A DNA stretch of 64,000 nucleotides, taken from assembly GCA_965199105.1 (NCBI GenBank), contig CBDAQO010000002.1, positions 744,001-808,000 on the forward strand. Direction: 5' to 3'. A program made the translations under genes and the position numbers. Shown here piece by piece: positions 8,416 to 17,377 of this stretch. Every line of letters begins with the position of its first letter. The stretch's first letter is position 1. The notes under the pieces are model-generated. The model saw nothing but the letters and a program-made list of their open reading frames with translations, did no database searches and had not been told where the DNA came from. The DNA comes from LMUY01 sp965199105 (lineage in GTDB: Bacteria; Pseudomonadota; Alphaproteobacteria; Acetobacterales; Acetobacteraceae).

Positions 8416-9735
8416 ATGAAGATCGCAATGATTGGCGGCGGCTATGTCGGCCTGGTCTCCGGCGCCTGCTTCGCCGACCTGGGCGTCGAGGTGTGCGTCG
8501 TCGAGCGCGACGTGGACAAGCTCGCGCTGCTGCACGACGGCAAGATGCCGATCTACGAGCCCGGGCTCGAGCGCTTGGTGCAGGAGAACGTGGCGGCCGG
8601 CCGGCTGAGCTTCACCGACGACCTGAAGCTCGCCGTGCAGGGCGTGGAGGCGGTGTTCATCGCGGTGGGCACGCCGACCCGGCGCGGCGACGGCCATGCC
8701 GACGTTTCCTACGTGAACGCCGCGGCCGAGCAGGTGGCCCGCGCGCTGACCGGATACGCCGTGATCGTCACCAAGAGCACCGTCCCCGTGGGCACCGGCC
8801 GGCGCATTGCCGAAATCGTGCGCGAGGCCCGGCCCGACATCGCCTTCGACGTCGCCTCCAACCCGGAGTTCCTGCGCGAGGGCAGCGCCATCGGGGACTT
8901 CATGCGACCCGACCGGGTGGTGATCGGCACCGAGAGCGACCGCGCCCAGGAAGTGCTGCGACGGCTGTATCGGCCGCTCTACCTGATCGAGGCGCCCATC
9001 CTGTTCACCGCCATCGAGACGGCCGAGCTGATCAAATACGCCGCCAACTCGTTCCTCGCGATGAAGGTTACCTTCATCAACGAAATGGCCGATTTGTGCG
9101 AGAAAGTGGGCGCGGACGTGCACGACGTGGCGCGCGGCATCGGGCTCGACGGGCGCATCGGGCGCAAGTTCCTGCATCCCGGCCCCGGCTACGGCGGCTC
9201 CTGCTTCCCCAAGGACACGCTGGCGCTCGCCCGCATCGCGCAGGACTGGGGCGCCCCGTCCCGCCTGGTGGAGACCACGGTGGCCGTGAACGAGGCGCGC
9301 AAGGCCGGCATGTCGGCCCGGGTGGTGGCGGCCTGCGGCGGCTCGGTGCGCGGCAAGACGCTGGCCGTGCTCGGCCTAACCTTCAAGCCCGAGACCGACG
9401 ACATGCGCGACGCGCCGAGCCTGGCCATCATCAGCCGCCTGGTGGAGGAAGGCGCCACCATCCGCGCCTTCGACCCGGAGGGCATGGCGGCAGCGCGCCC
9501 GCTGCTGCCGGGCGCGGTGACGTATTGCCGCGACGCCAGCCAAGCCCTCGAGGGCGCCCACGCCCTGGTGCTGATCACCGAGTGGAACGAGTTCCGCGCC
9601 ATCTCACCCGCCCGCCTGGCCGAGGCGCTGAGCGACCGCGTGGTGATCGACCTGAAGAACGTGTTCGACCCGGTGGCGATGCGGCAGGCGGGGCTGAAAT
9701 ACTCCGCCATCGGGAGAGGCGCGGCGCTGGGCTAG
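8416..9735 (+). CDS. ugd: UDP-glucose 6-dehydrogenase
   Basis: The 439-residue enzyme oxidises UDP-glucose to UDP-glucuronate with NAD+. The N-terminal Rossmann motif is GGGYVGLVSGACFADLG, and the catalytic cysteine lies in GGSCFPKDTLAL at about residue 262. The C-terminal UDP-binding domain contains GLTFKPETDDMRDAPS. It forms an operon with the preceding UDP-xylose synthase (12-bp gap, GGAG at 8405-8408). The stop codon TAG at 9733-9735 is the first three bases of a dispersed 105-bp repeat, so the natural gene end has apparently been set by the repeat. Confidence 0.95.
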   Translation: MKIAMIGGGYVGLVSGACFADLGVEVCVVERDVDKLALLHDGKMPIYEPGLERLVQENVAAGRLSFTDDLKLAVQGVEAVFIAVGTPTRRGDGHADVSYVNAAAEQVARALTGYAVIVTKSTVPVGTGRRIAEIVREARPDIAFDVASNPEFLREGSAIGDFMRPDRVVIGTESDRAQEVLRRLYRPLYLIEAPILFTAIETAELIKYAANSFLAMKVTFINEMADLCEKVGADVHDVARGIGLDGRIGRKFLHPGPGYGGSCFPKDTLALARIAQDWGAPSRLVETTVAVNEARKAGMSARVVAACGGSVRGKTLAVLGLTFKPETDDMRDAPSLAIISRLVEEGATIRAFDPEGMAAARPLLPGAVTYCRDASQALEGAHALVLITEWNEFRAISPARLAEALSDRVVIDLKNVFDPVAMRQAGLKYSAIGRGAALG

Positions 9736-9837
9736 AGCATGTTCCGTTCGCTTCCGCTCACTTCACACGCTCTAACCCTCTGTTTTGCGAGCATCTTCAC
9801 CCGATCAGACGATTCCGTCTGATCGGGATCTGCTCTA
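9733..9837. repeat. 105-bp dispersed palindromic repeat, copy 1
   Basis: The segment runs from TAGAGCATGTTCCG to GGGATCTGCTCTA and recurs at 46294-46398 with a single mismatch. Its ends are inverted (TAGAGCA/TGCTCTA), and it contains an inner palindrome CCGATCAGACG-ATTC-CGTCTGATCGG. The first three bases serve as the stop codon of ugd. Confidence 0.9.
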
Positions 9838-9919
9838 AAGCGTCAGGCTCGCGCGCAAAGACGAGGGCGGCGCCCACCGGTTGCACGCGCCCTGGCCTTC
9901 GTCTTGCATCCAGCCTCAC

Positions 9920-11674
9920 ATGCTCTGCGACCCTGTCACGCTCGAAATCCTCCGCGGCGCAATCCGCGCAGCGCATGCCGAAATGGAAGCGCTGCTCGAG
10001 CGCACCGCCATCAGCGCCTTCATTCGCGAGAAGAAGGACTTCTACACCGCCCTGTTCGATGCCGATGGCCGTCTCGCCGTGGGGTCGAACGTGCCGATCT
10101 TCGGTGACGTCGCCTCGCCGGTGTTCGCCAAGTTCGCGCCCGCCACCATGCAGCCGGGGGACCTCTACTGGTTCAACGATTGCTACGGCAGCCAGGGTGC
10201 GGTGTCCCACAGCAACGACCAGGTGTTCCTCGCCCCCGTCTTCCACGGCGGCGAGCGCTGCGCGTTCGTCATGGGCTGGGCGCACTTCGCCGACATCGGC
10301 GGACTGCGTCCCGGCTCCATCAGTTCGGACGCAACCGACATCTGCCACGAGGGCATCGTCATCCCGCCGACCCGCCTGGTCGCCGCCGGAACGGTGAACG
10401 AGGCCGCGCTCGAAATCTTCCACCGCAACTCCCGCTACCCCGCGCAAAGCCGCGGCGACGCCAGCGCCCTGATGGCGAGCGTCATGCTGGGGGTGCGCCG
10501 CACCGAGGAGATCGCCGCCCGCTTCGGCGCCCCCGTTCTGGCCGACGCGTTGAGCCAGCTTCTCGCCCGCACCCAGGCCGTCGTCCGCCGCCGCCTGGCC
10601 GAGACCTTCCCGCCCGGCACTCACCGCTTCACCGACCGCATCGACGGCGACGGCCATGGCGGCGGCCCATTCCGCATCCGCTTCGCCATGACCCGCACGC
10701 AAGACGACCGCTTCGTGCTCGACACCAGCGGCACGGACGACCAGGCGAAGGGCCCGGTGAACTTCCTGATGAACCCGCACGTGCCCGGCACGGCGCTGGG
10801 CCTGTTCTTCCTGGGCGCGGACCCGTCGCAGGTTTGCAACGCCGGCGGCCCGGCGGCACTGGACGAGGTGATCCTGCGCGAGGGTTCGCTGCTGCAGCCG
10901 CGCTCGCCCGCGCCGCTGGGCCTGCGGGGCCTGACCATGATGCGCGTGCTGGCAGCCCTGAACGGCCTGGTCTGCGTGGCCGGCGGCGCCGCGCCCGCGT
11001 CGCACTCGGCGTACGTCATCCTGCTGCTGCGCGGGGTATCCGGCGGCAAGCCGTTCCTGATGTCGGACGGCGTGGGGGTGGGCTACGGCGCGCGCCCCGA
11101 CCATGACGGGATCGACGCGGTGTATTTCGTGGCGCAGGAGAACTACCCGGTCGAGTTCCTGGAACTCGGCTACCCGGTCCGCCTGCGCCGCTACGCCATC
11201 AACATGGACAGCGGCGGCGCTGGCTGCCACCGCGGCGGCTGCGGCATCATCCGCGAATACGAGATCCTGGCCGAGCACGCCGTCATCGCCATGCGCATCG
11301 ACACGGTGGCCAACCCGCCCTGGGGCGTGGCGGGCGGCAAGGGCGGTGGCTCCGGCCGCGCCGTAGTGAACCCGGGCACGCCGGCCGAGCGCACCCTGGC
11401 ACCGGTGTCCGACGGCAACGTGCTGGTGGCCGGCGACATCCTGGTGCTGGAAACCGGCGGCGGCGGTGGCCATGGCCACCCGTTCGACCGGCCCGCCCAG
11501 GCCGTGCTGGACGACGTGCTGGACGGCTTCGTATCCGCCGCGGCCGCCCGTGCGGACTACGGCGTGGCGCTGGACGGGGACACGGTCGACGAGCCCGCCA
11601 CGGCCGCGCTGCGGCGCCAGCGGCCTGCCACGAAGCAGTTCCATCGGCGGGAGTATGCCGATGTCCTCGACTAG
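9920..11674 (+). CDS. hyuB: Hydantoinase B / 5-oxoprolinase family subunit
   Basis: The 584-residue product belongs to the HyuB family, the partner subunit in ATP-dependent N-methylhydantoinase, 5-oxoprolinase or acetone carboxylase-type enzymes. Typical family stretches are PVTLEILRGAI near the N-terminus, FGDVASPVFAKFAP, and the glycine-rich GGGGGHGHPFDRPAQAV near the C-terminus. The start ATG 9920 matches the usual family N-terminus; a TTG at 9881 is in frame but unlikely. It overlaps the start of hyuA by 14 bases, so the two subunits are translationally coupled. The substrate cannot be assigned from sequence. The neighbouring peptide transporter remnants suggest a cyclic amide or peptide-derived compound. 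Confidence 0.88.
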   Translation: MLCDPVTLEILRGAIRAAHAEMEALLERTAISAFIREKKDFYTALFDADGRLAVGSNVPIFGDVASPVFAKFAPATMQPGDLYWFNDCYGSQGAVSHSNDQVFLAPVFHGGERCAFVMGWAHFADIGGLRPGSISSDATDICHEGIVIPPTRLVAAGTVNEAALEIFHRNSRYPAQSRGDASALMASVMLGVRRTEEIAARFGAPVLADALSQLLARTQAVVRRRLAETFPPGTHRFTDRIDGDGHGGGPFRIRFAMTRTQDDRFVLDTSGTDDQAKGPVNFLMNPHVPGTALGLFFLGADPSQVCNAGGPAALDEVILREGSLLQPRSPAPLGLRGLTMMRVLAALNGLVCVAGGAAPASHSAYVILLLRGVSGGKPFLMSDGVGVGYGARPDHDGIDAVYFVAQENYPVEFLELGYPVRLRRYAINMDSGGAGCHRGGCGIIREYEILAEHAVIAMRIDTVANPPWGVAGGKGGGSGRAVVNPGTPAERTLAPVSDGNVLVAGDILVLETGGGGGHGHPFDRPAQAVLDDVLDGFVSAAAARADYGVALDGDTVDEPATAALRRQRPATKQFHRREYADVLD

Positions 11675-13664
11675 GCCGGTGATCGTCGCCGTCGACATCG
11701 GCGGCACGTTCACCGACGTCACCGTGCAGGATTGCGCCACGGGCGAGGTGACCCGGGCCAAGACGGCGTCCACCCCGGGTGACCCGTCGCTCGCCTTCGT
11801 CACCGGCGTCCACCTGGCGCTGGACGCCGCCGGGCTGGCACCCGCCGCCGTCGGCCGCGTGCTGCACGGCACCACCGTCGCCACCAACTTGATCCTGGAA
11901 GGCAAGGGCGCCGCCACCGCCCTGATCACCACGCAAGGCTTCCGCCACGTGCTGGAGATCGGGCGCCAGGACATTCCCCGCGCCTCCAACCTCTATGCCT
12001 GGGTGAAGCCGCCGCGGCCCATCCGCACTCGGCACGTCCTGGAAGTCATCGAGCGGATCGGGCCCGGCGGCGCCGTCCTCACCGGGCTGGACGAAACCAG
12101 CGTGGCCGCAGCCGCCGCCCGGCTGCGCGGCTCCGGCGTGGAAGCGGTGGCGATCTGCCTGTTGCACTCCTTTGCCAACCCCGCGCATGAACGCCGGGTC
12201 GCGGCCCTGCTGCGGGACGCGCTGCCCGGCGTCGCGATCACCGCCAGCGTGGACGTGCTGCCCGAGGTGCGGGAGTACGAGCGCTCCCTGGCCACGGTGC
12301 TGAACGCCCGCATCCAGCCTGCCATCGCCACCTACGTCGCGCGGCTGGAGCAACGGCTGGAGGAGGCCGGGTTCGACGCGCCGCTGCTGCTGATGCAGTC
12401 CAACGGCGGCGTGGCCGGCCCCGCCGCCATCCGCCGCGCCCCGCTGACGACGGCGTTGTCCGGCCCGGCGGCGGGGGTTGTGGGGGCTCGGGACGTCGGT
12501 GTCGTCGCGGGCTTTCGCGACCTGATTACGGTGGATATCGGCGGCACCAGCGCGGACATCTGCCTGATCGCGGATGGCGAGGCGGGGTTGACCCATCGCG
12601 GCCGCGTCGGCGTTTGGCCGCTGCCCTTGCCGATGGTGGACATGGTGACGATCGGCGCCGGCGGCGGCTCGCTGGCGCGCACCGTGGACGGCGCGCTGCT
12701 GGTCGGCCCTGAAAGTGCGGGCAGCGTCCCCGGCCCGGCCTGCTACGGCGCCGGCGGCACGCAGGCCACCGTGACCGACGCGCATGTCGTGCTGGGCCAT
12801 CTTCCGGCCGGCCTGCTGGGGGGCCGCATGGCGCTCGACCCCGCGCTTGCGACACAAGCCGTGCAGCGCGTGGCGGACGCGCTGGGCCTGGCCCTGCACG
12901 AGGCTGCGCGCGGCATCCTGGCCATCGCCGACAGCACCATGATCGGCGCCATCCGCGTCGTCTCCGTCGAGCGTGGGCACGACCCGGCGGCGTTCGCCCT
13001 GGTCGCGTTCGGCGGTGCCGGCCCGCTGCATGGCTGCGCCCTGGCCAGCATGCTGGGCGTGCGCACCGTCCTGGTGCCGCCCGCGCCCGGCGTGCTGTGC
13101 GCGGACGGGCTGTTGGGTGCCGACTTGAAGTCCTCGTTCAGCCGCAGCGTCGCCGGCGCCGCGGACCTCCCCGCCGTCTGGTCCGAACTGGAGCAGGATG
13201 CAGCGGATTGGCTGGCCAGCGAGGCCATCGCCCCGGCGGACCGGCGCACCGCCCGCGTGGCGCTGATGTGCTACGAAGGGCAGGGCGGCGAACTTGCCGT
13301 GCCCTGGGGCGGCGACGCGACGCAAGCGGCCTTCGCCGCAGCGCATGAGCACCTCTACGGCTTCCGACTGGACGCCGCGATCCACCTGGTGACGATCCGG
13401 GTCGAGGCGCGCGGCCTGTTGCCAGACCCCGTCCGACCGGGCCTGCCGCCAGGTCGGGGCGCGGTGCCGGTTGGCGAGGCGCTGGTGCATTGGGAGCAGG
13501 GCAGCGCCGCAACCCCGCTCTACGCCCGCGCCTCGCTGGGAAGCGGCGACCGGTTCGACGGCCCGGCCATTATGACGCAGCTCGACAGCACGACGCTCGT
13601 GCCGCCGGGTTGGGCCGCCGGCATGCACGCCAGTGGAACGCTGCTGCTGACCCGGGCGAGATGA
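11661..13664 (+). CDS. hyuA: Hydantoinase A / 5-oxoprolinase family subunit
   Basis: This 667-residue protein is the ATP-binding HyuA-type subunit. The ASKHA phosphate motif VAVDIGGTFTDVTVQ is at the N-terminus and a second motif, TVDIGGTSADICLIADG, lies mid-protein; HGTTVATN and GAGGGSLA are also present. The start ATG 11661 is preceded by GGGAG at 11649-11653 with seven bases spacing; another ATG lies two codons upstream. It works with HyuB to hydrolyse an amide ring using ATP. Length is normal, so the pair appears intact, unlike the genes downstream of it. Confidence 0.9.
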   Translation: MSSTRPVIVAVDIGGTFTDVTVQDCATGEVTRAKTASTPGDPSLAFVTGVHLALDAAGLAPAAVGRVLHGTTVATNLILEGKGAATALITTQGFRHVLEIGRQDIPRASNLYAWVKPPRPIRTRHVLEVIERIGPGGAVLTGLDETSVAAAAARLRGSGVEAVAICLLHSFANPAHERRVAALLRDALPGVAITASVDVLPEVREYERSLATVLNARIQPAIATYVARLEQRLEEAGFDAPLLLMQSNGGVAGPAAIRRAPLTTALSGPAAGVVGARDVGVVAGFRDLITVDIGGTSADICLIADGEAGLTHRGRVGVWPLPLPMVDMVTIGAGGGSLARTVDGALLVGPESAGSVPGPACYGAGGTQATVTDAHVVLGHLPAGLLGGRMALDPALATQAVQRVADALGLALHEAARGILAIADSTMIGAIRVVSVERGHDPAAFALVAFGGAGPLHGCALASMLGVRTVLVPPAPGVLCADGLLGADLKSSFSRSVAGAADLPAVWSELEQDAADWLASEAIAPADRRTARVALMCYEGQGGELAVPWGGDATQAAFAAAHEHLYGFRLDAAIHLVTIRVEARGLLPDPVRPGLPPGRGAVPVGEALVHWEQGSAATPLYARASLGSGDRFDGPAIMTQLDSTTLVPPGWAAGMHASGTLLLTRAR

Positions 13665-13697
13665 GCATCCGAGCCATGCCTAGCTAGACCATAAGCG

Positions 13698-13737
13698 TAG
13701 ACCAAGACCGGCTCAGATAGAGTCGCCGGTCATGGTG
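13698..13737. repeat. CTAGACC-type dispersed repeat, truncated copy
   Basis: The segment carries AGACCAAGACCGGCTCAG and the GTCGCCGGTCATGGT end also found at 18407-18450, 28221-28264 and 52654-52697. This copy lacks the terminal CTAG on the right side. It lies at the 3' end of a flavin monooxygenase pseudogene and supplies its last bases. Confidence 0.85.
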
Positions 13738-14249
13738 CGGCGTTGCTGGGGGGCAGGTCGGGCAGAGGGCCGTCAAGCGGGAACTGCATCAGGTCCAGCC
13801 CGCCGCTGATATGGGACAGCGATTGCAGCGCCACGTCGTCCGGCAGCAGCGCCTGCAGCTCCTCATAGCGCTCCTGCGCCTGTGCCATCGTGGCGCCGCC
13901 GCCTGCGCCACCACTGGCCAGCCCTGCGGCGAGCGCGTCACGTTCAGCGGGCCTTGCACCCGGGAATGCGCGCCTGCGTGGTCGAGGAAGTGCACCCGGT
14001 CCGGGTCCATGTAGACGCCGGTCGCCTTGTCGCGGACCAGCCCGCCCGCTTCCCAGCTATCCCACAGCCCCGTGACGACGTGGTAGAACTCGGCCGCTCG
14101 GGCATAGCGGCTGGCGTGGTCCAGGTGTTCGTCGGAGCCAAAGTTCTGCGCCTCGTCCTCGATCTGCGACGTGACGAGGTTCCAGCCTGCGCGCCCCTGG
14201 CTGATATGGTCGATCGAGGCGACCCGGCGCGCCACGTTGTAGGTGTAAT
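13730..14249 (-). pseudogene. Remnant of an NtaA/SnaA-type flavin monooxygenase (LLM class)
   Basis: The minus strand encodes a piece of a luciferase-like FMNH2-dependent monooxygenase of the nitrilotriacetate/pristinamycin group: HYTYNVARRVASIDHISQGR, then AGWNLVTSQIEDEAQNFG, DRVHFLDHAGAHSRVQGPL and SPQGWPVVAQA. At about 13895 the frame breaks. The true C-terminus continues in another frame as AQERYEELQALLPDD, then SLSHISGGLDLMQFPLDGPL. About 100 or more central residues and the whole N-terminus before HYTYNVARR are missing. This is therefore a doubly deleted, frameshifted fragment and not a working enzyme. Its end merges with a dispersed repeat. Confidence 0.85.
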
Positions 14250-14462
14250 GGCTTGCACTTATCCGCGGGCTGGCTCGCGTTTATCGGCCTGATTGGGCTT
14301 ACGCTCGCTGAGATTAGCGCGGGTGTCTAGCTCACGCTGCGTGATCCTGGGCGCAGGCTCGGTGCGACAGGCTTGCACTTATCGGCATTGGCGTACGCTG
14401 GCTGGGACTAAGGCGGGCAGAGAAACGGAGGGTTCCTTTCACGTCAGATCGCGGAGAGAAAG
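14250..14462. other. Non-coding junction with a 14-bp direct repeat
   Basis: GGCTTGCACTTATC occurs at 14250-14263, exactly where homology of the monooxygenase remnant stops, and again at 14370-14383. The 120 bases between the copies hold no gene. The arrangement suggests a remnant of an insertion or deletion event. The rest, to 14462, shows nothing recognisable. Confidence 0.5.
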
Positions 14463-14867
14463 TCAACCGTCGACGGATAGGTGCTCTACCATTGTTTCGT
14501 GCATTTGATCGTTTTTGTAGATTCTAATCTTTAGTCGTAGTAATCCCGGTTCACTCAATTGAGAACAACTATAATGAGGCTCCGGAACGACGAATATGAA
14601 GTCCTGCAATTCTTCCAGTCGTAAAAAAGCTGCACCTACCAGGGCGTGGCCACTTACTTTTGTATTCCATGATGGATCGTTGTCGATAGCTAATTCCCAG
14701 CCAATGGGCACGCTGCGAAGGCTCACGATTGCACCGTGCTTTATTATCAGATCAACTGCTGCAACACGGCCAGTGAGACTTTGAAAGCTGGTCGGAAACC
14801 TAAGTGTACATGCAGAGGCATGAGCCGAGCATGCGATCAGTAAGGCCCATGCTGCGAGACGTCTCAT
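14463..14867 (-). CDS. Small secreted protein of unknown function
   Basis: I do not recognise this 134-residue protein. It begins MRRLAAWALLIACSAHASA, a clear signal peptide probably cut after the ASA motif, so the mature part of about 115 residues is periplasmic. The base composition is far more AT-rich than the surroundings, indicating foreign origin. Its ATG overlaps the stop codon of an upstream RlpA-like fragment (ATGA), which suggests it was the second gene of an operon. A secreted partner directly after a cell-wall-type domain could be an immunity or accessory protein, but that is inference only. Confidence 0.7.
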   Translation of the reverse strand: MRRLAAWALLIACSAHASACTLRFPTSFQSLTGRVAAVDLIIKHGAIVSLRSVPIGWELAIDNDPSWNTKVSGHALVGAAFLRLEELQDFIFVVPEPHYSCSQLSEPGLLRLKIRIYKNDQMHETMVEHLSVDG

Positions 14868-15125
14868 GGCGTAGCTGATTTGCCCTTGGTGCCAAGTGGA
14901 ACATTAAGCATAGCGGCATTCATCGCATTTGCATCAAAGGGCTTTCCGTTTGCCATATTGTTGCCAGGAAGATTGTAATATGAGGCTCCACCCGTGATTT
15001 GTTTGGCACGAGACCCGGAAGTGCCGTTATCAAACTCCCCATTTTCTTTTCGTCCTTAATCCTGCCAAGCCATCAATCTCTCCAAATAGGTTCGTATTCC
15101 TATCGCGAAAAGACACGTTTGTCAT
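14864..15125 (-). pseudogene. Fragment resembling an RlpA-like (double-psi beta-barrel) domain
   Basis: A 63-codon minus-strand frame ending at 14864 contains GGASYYNLPGNNMANGKPF, then DANAMNAAMLNVPLGT. This matches the start of RlpA-like DPBB domains (ASWYG...TASGE.FD..A.TAAH..LP.GT). The remainder of the DPBB fold is absent because a stop comes just after. Upstream, from ATG 15123-15125, a second frame reads MTNVSFRDRNTNLFGEIDGL and ends at 15030, so one frameshift would join the two into about 95 residues. The segment is AT-rich like the following secreted-protein gene and is probably the end of a larger acquired gene. Confidence 0.55.
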
Positions 15126-15145
15126 GCGGGTCATGGCACGGTCGG

Positions 15146-15765
15146 TCATACCGGCAGACCGCGGGTGGCGCCAGCCTGTCGGGTGGCAGCCGGGTACGCT
15201 GAAGAACGCGCCGAAGCGCAACTGCCTACGCAAGGGCTGCGTCCAGTGCCCGCCCGCTGGCGCAGCGCGTGCTGCAGCCGGTTGCGCGCCCGGATCGCGT
15301 CCACGGCGGCAAACCGGTCGCCGGGGGCCGCGGCCAGCGCGCGGATCGGGTCCAGCACCGGCCAGGGCGACTGCGGCAGCGCCGGGTCGTGGACGAACCG
15401 GTCGCCGTTGGTGTAGTCCAGCGGGACCAGGGCGTGCGACAACTGCATCAGTGCGCGGTTGACCCGCGCCGGGTCGCCGTTCAGCAAAGCCGCCTTGTCG
15501 CGCACCGAAACCGCTTGGGCGACCACGTCGTCGAGCTTCATGGCGCCGCGCAGCTTCGCCAGCTCGCCCAGCAGCAGGTCCATCGCCGGCGCATAATCCA
15601 GCGGCAGCACGGGCGCCGTTAGCAGGCGCCACAGCGCGCGCACGAACACCCGCGTGTCGCGCACCAGGTTCGCTTCGTCGACCTTGTCCAGCAGGTCGTG
15701 GGGCGTGTGCCACCACCAGCCCAGCGCGTTGCGCAGCTTCACCGGCGCGGGCGGCTGATGGCTCA
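15146..15765 (-). pseudogene. C-terminal remnant of an M28-family metallopeptidase
   Basis: On the minus strand a fragment reads LRNALGWWWHTPHDLLDKVD, EANLVRDTRVFVRALWRLL, TAPVLPLDYA and ALVPLDYTNGDRFVHDPAL, which matches the C-terminal portion of large M28 peptidases of the type found beside peptide transporters. The metal-binding N-terminal and central parts are missing. Homology starts abruptly near 15760 against the inward-facing permease remnant, and the 3' end also drifts off after NRLQHALRQ near 15240. It cannot be active. The original locus probably supplied peptide or amide hydrolysis to the adjacent importer. Confidence 0.8.
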
Positions 15766-16372
15766 GGCTGCCGAACATTTGGCGGCGGCCGTCGCGGTCA
15801 GCTCGGTCGGCACCGCGGTGGGGCTGCTGGCGGGCTATTTCGGCGGCGTCGTGGACCAGGTGCTGATGCGCCTGTCGGACGTGGTGCTGGGCTTGCCTTT
15901 CCTGCCCTTCACCATCGTGCTCGCCTCGCTGCTCGGGCCCAGCATGCAGAACATCATCTTCGCCGTGGCCGTCCTGCTCTGGCCCAACGCGGCGCGCGTG
16001 GTGCGGGCGCAGGTGATGACGCTGATGCAGCGCGGCTTCATCGATGCGGCGCGCGTGGCCGGCGCTGGGCACGGCCGGATCATCCTGGTGCACATCGCGC
16101 CGAACATCCTGCCGCTGTCGTTCCTGTATGGCTCGATTGCGGTCGGCTGGGCGATCCTGACACAGGCTAGCGTGGCGTTCCTGGGCTTCGGCGATGCCAA
16201 CGTGATCAGTTGGGGCTACATGCTGCAGGACGCCTACGCATCGCAGGCACTGAGCGCGGGACAGTATTTCTGGTTCGTGCCGCCGGGCGTGTGCATCGTG
16301 GCGGTGGTGTTGGCGGGGTTCTTCGTCAGCCGCGGCTACGAGAACGTCCTGTTCCCCAAGCTCGAGGCCTGA
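15758..16372 (+). pseudogene. DppC-type permease, N-terminally truncated
   Basis: From an ATG at 15758 the frame gives 204 residues of an oligopeptide/dipeptide ABC permease. It contains GTAVGLLAGYFGG, the cytoplasmic coupling loop (EAA-like) AARVAGAGHGRIILVHIAPN, and the end SRGYENVLFPKLEA. A normal DppC has about 280-300 residues, so the first transmembrane helix and periplasmic region are gone. They were lost at the same junction that cut the M28 peptidase gene. No DppB-type partner or binding protein remains nearby. It is followed directly by dppD- and dppF-like genes. Confidence 0.8.
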
Positions 16373-17377
16373 ATGACGCCAGTCCTCGACGTGGCCGGGC
16401 TCTGCGTCACCTATCGCACCGCGCGCGGCCTGGCGCACGCCGTCGACGGTGTGGACCTGGTGGTGCCGCCGGGCGTCATGCTGGGCCTCGTGGGCGAGTC
16501 CGGCTGCGGCAAGACCACCCTGGCGCGTGCCATCATGGGCGTGCTGCCCGGCAATGCCCGCGTGTCCGCCGGCAGCGCGGCGCTGGACGGCGCCGACCTG
16601 ATGACGATGGCGCCCGCACGCCGCCGCGCCGGGTTGTGGCGGGACATCAGTTTTATCCCGCAGTCCGCGATGAACTCGCTGGACCCGGTCTATCGCCTGC
16701 GGTGGCAACTGCGCGAGGTGCTGTGCGGCCGCGGCGGCCTGTCTCGCGCCGTGGCCGACCGCCGGGCCGAGGCGCTGTTCGCCGCCGTCGGCCTGCCCGC
16801 CGCCCGCCTGGCCGACTTCCCGCACCAGTTCAGCGGCGGCATGCGGCAACGCGCCGCCATCGCCCTGGCACTCGCCTTGGAGCCCAGGCTGGTGATCGCG
16901 GACGAGCCCGTGACGGCGCTGGACGTGATCGTGCAGCGCCAAGTGCTCGACACGTTCCGCCAGCTCAGCGAGCGGATGGGCGTCGCCACCGTGTTCGTCA
17001 CGCATGACATTTCCGTCGTGGCCTATCTCTGCAGCGTTACGGCGGTGATGTACGCCGGGCGCATCGTCGAGTATGGCCCCACGTCCGAGGTGCTGGCCCG
17101 GCCGTCGCATCCCTACACGATGGGGCTGATGAACGCCTTTCCGGACCTGGTCGGCCCGCTGCAAGACCTCGCCCCGATCGAGGGCAGCCCGCCCGACCTG
17201 CACGACCCGCCGCCTGGCTGCCGCTTCGCCGCGCGCTGCCCGTTCGCGGTGGAGGCCTGTCAGGAAACCTACCCGGGCCAGAGCGACGTCGGCGCCGGGC
17301 ACAGCGTCGCGTGCCACCGCGCCGCGGACGCCCCGATGCTGCGCGGGGCCGCGCAGGCTGCCGTCACATGGCACTGA
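16373..17377 (+). CDS. Peptide ABC transporter ATP-binding protein (DppD-like)
   Basis: The 334-residue protein is an ABC ATPase of the oligopeptide/nickel family. Walker A is GESGCGKTTL near residue 40, the signature is FSGGMRQRAAIALAL, and Walker B is LVIADEPVTALDV. The C-terminus has the family's cysteine cluster CRFAARCPFAVEAC. Its ATG follows the permease remnant's stop without a gap, and its end overlaps the DppF-like gene by ten bases. It appears intact, yet its permease is broken and no binding protein is present, so it may be a non-functional leftover unless it serves another permease. Confidence 0.88.
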   Translation: MTPVLDVAGLCVTYRTARGLAHAVDGVDLVVPPGVMLGLVGESGCGKTTLARAIMGVLPGNARVSAGSAALDGADLMTMAPARRRAGLWRDISFIPQSAMNSLDPVYRLRWQLREVLCGRGGLSRAVADRRAEALFAAVGLPAARLADFPHQFSGGMRQRAAIALALALEPRLVIADEPVTALDVIVQRQVLDTFRQLSERMGVATVFVTHDISVVAYLCSVTAVMYAGRIVEYGPTSEVLARPSHPYTMGLMNAFPDLVGPLQDLAPIEGSPPDLHDPPPGCRFAARCPFAVEACQETYPGQSDVGAGHSVACHRAADAPMLRGAAQAAVTWH

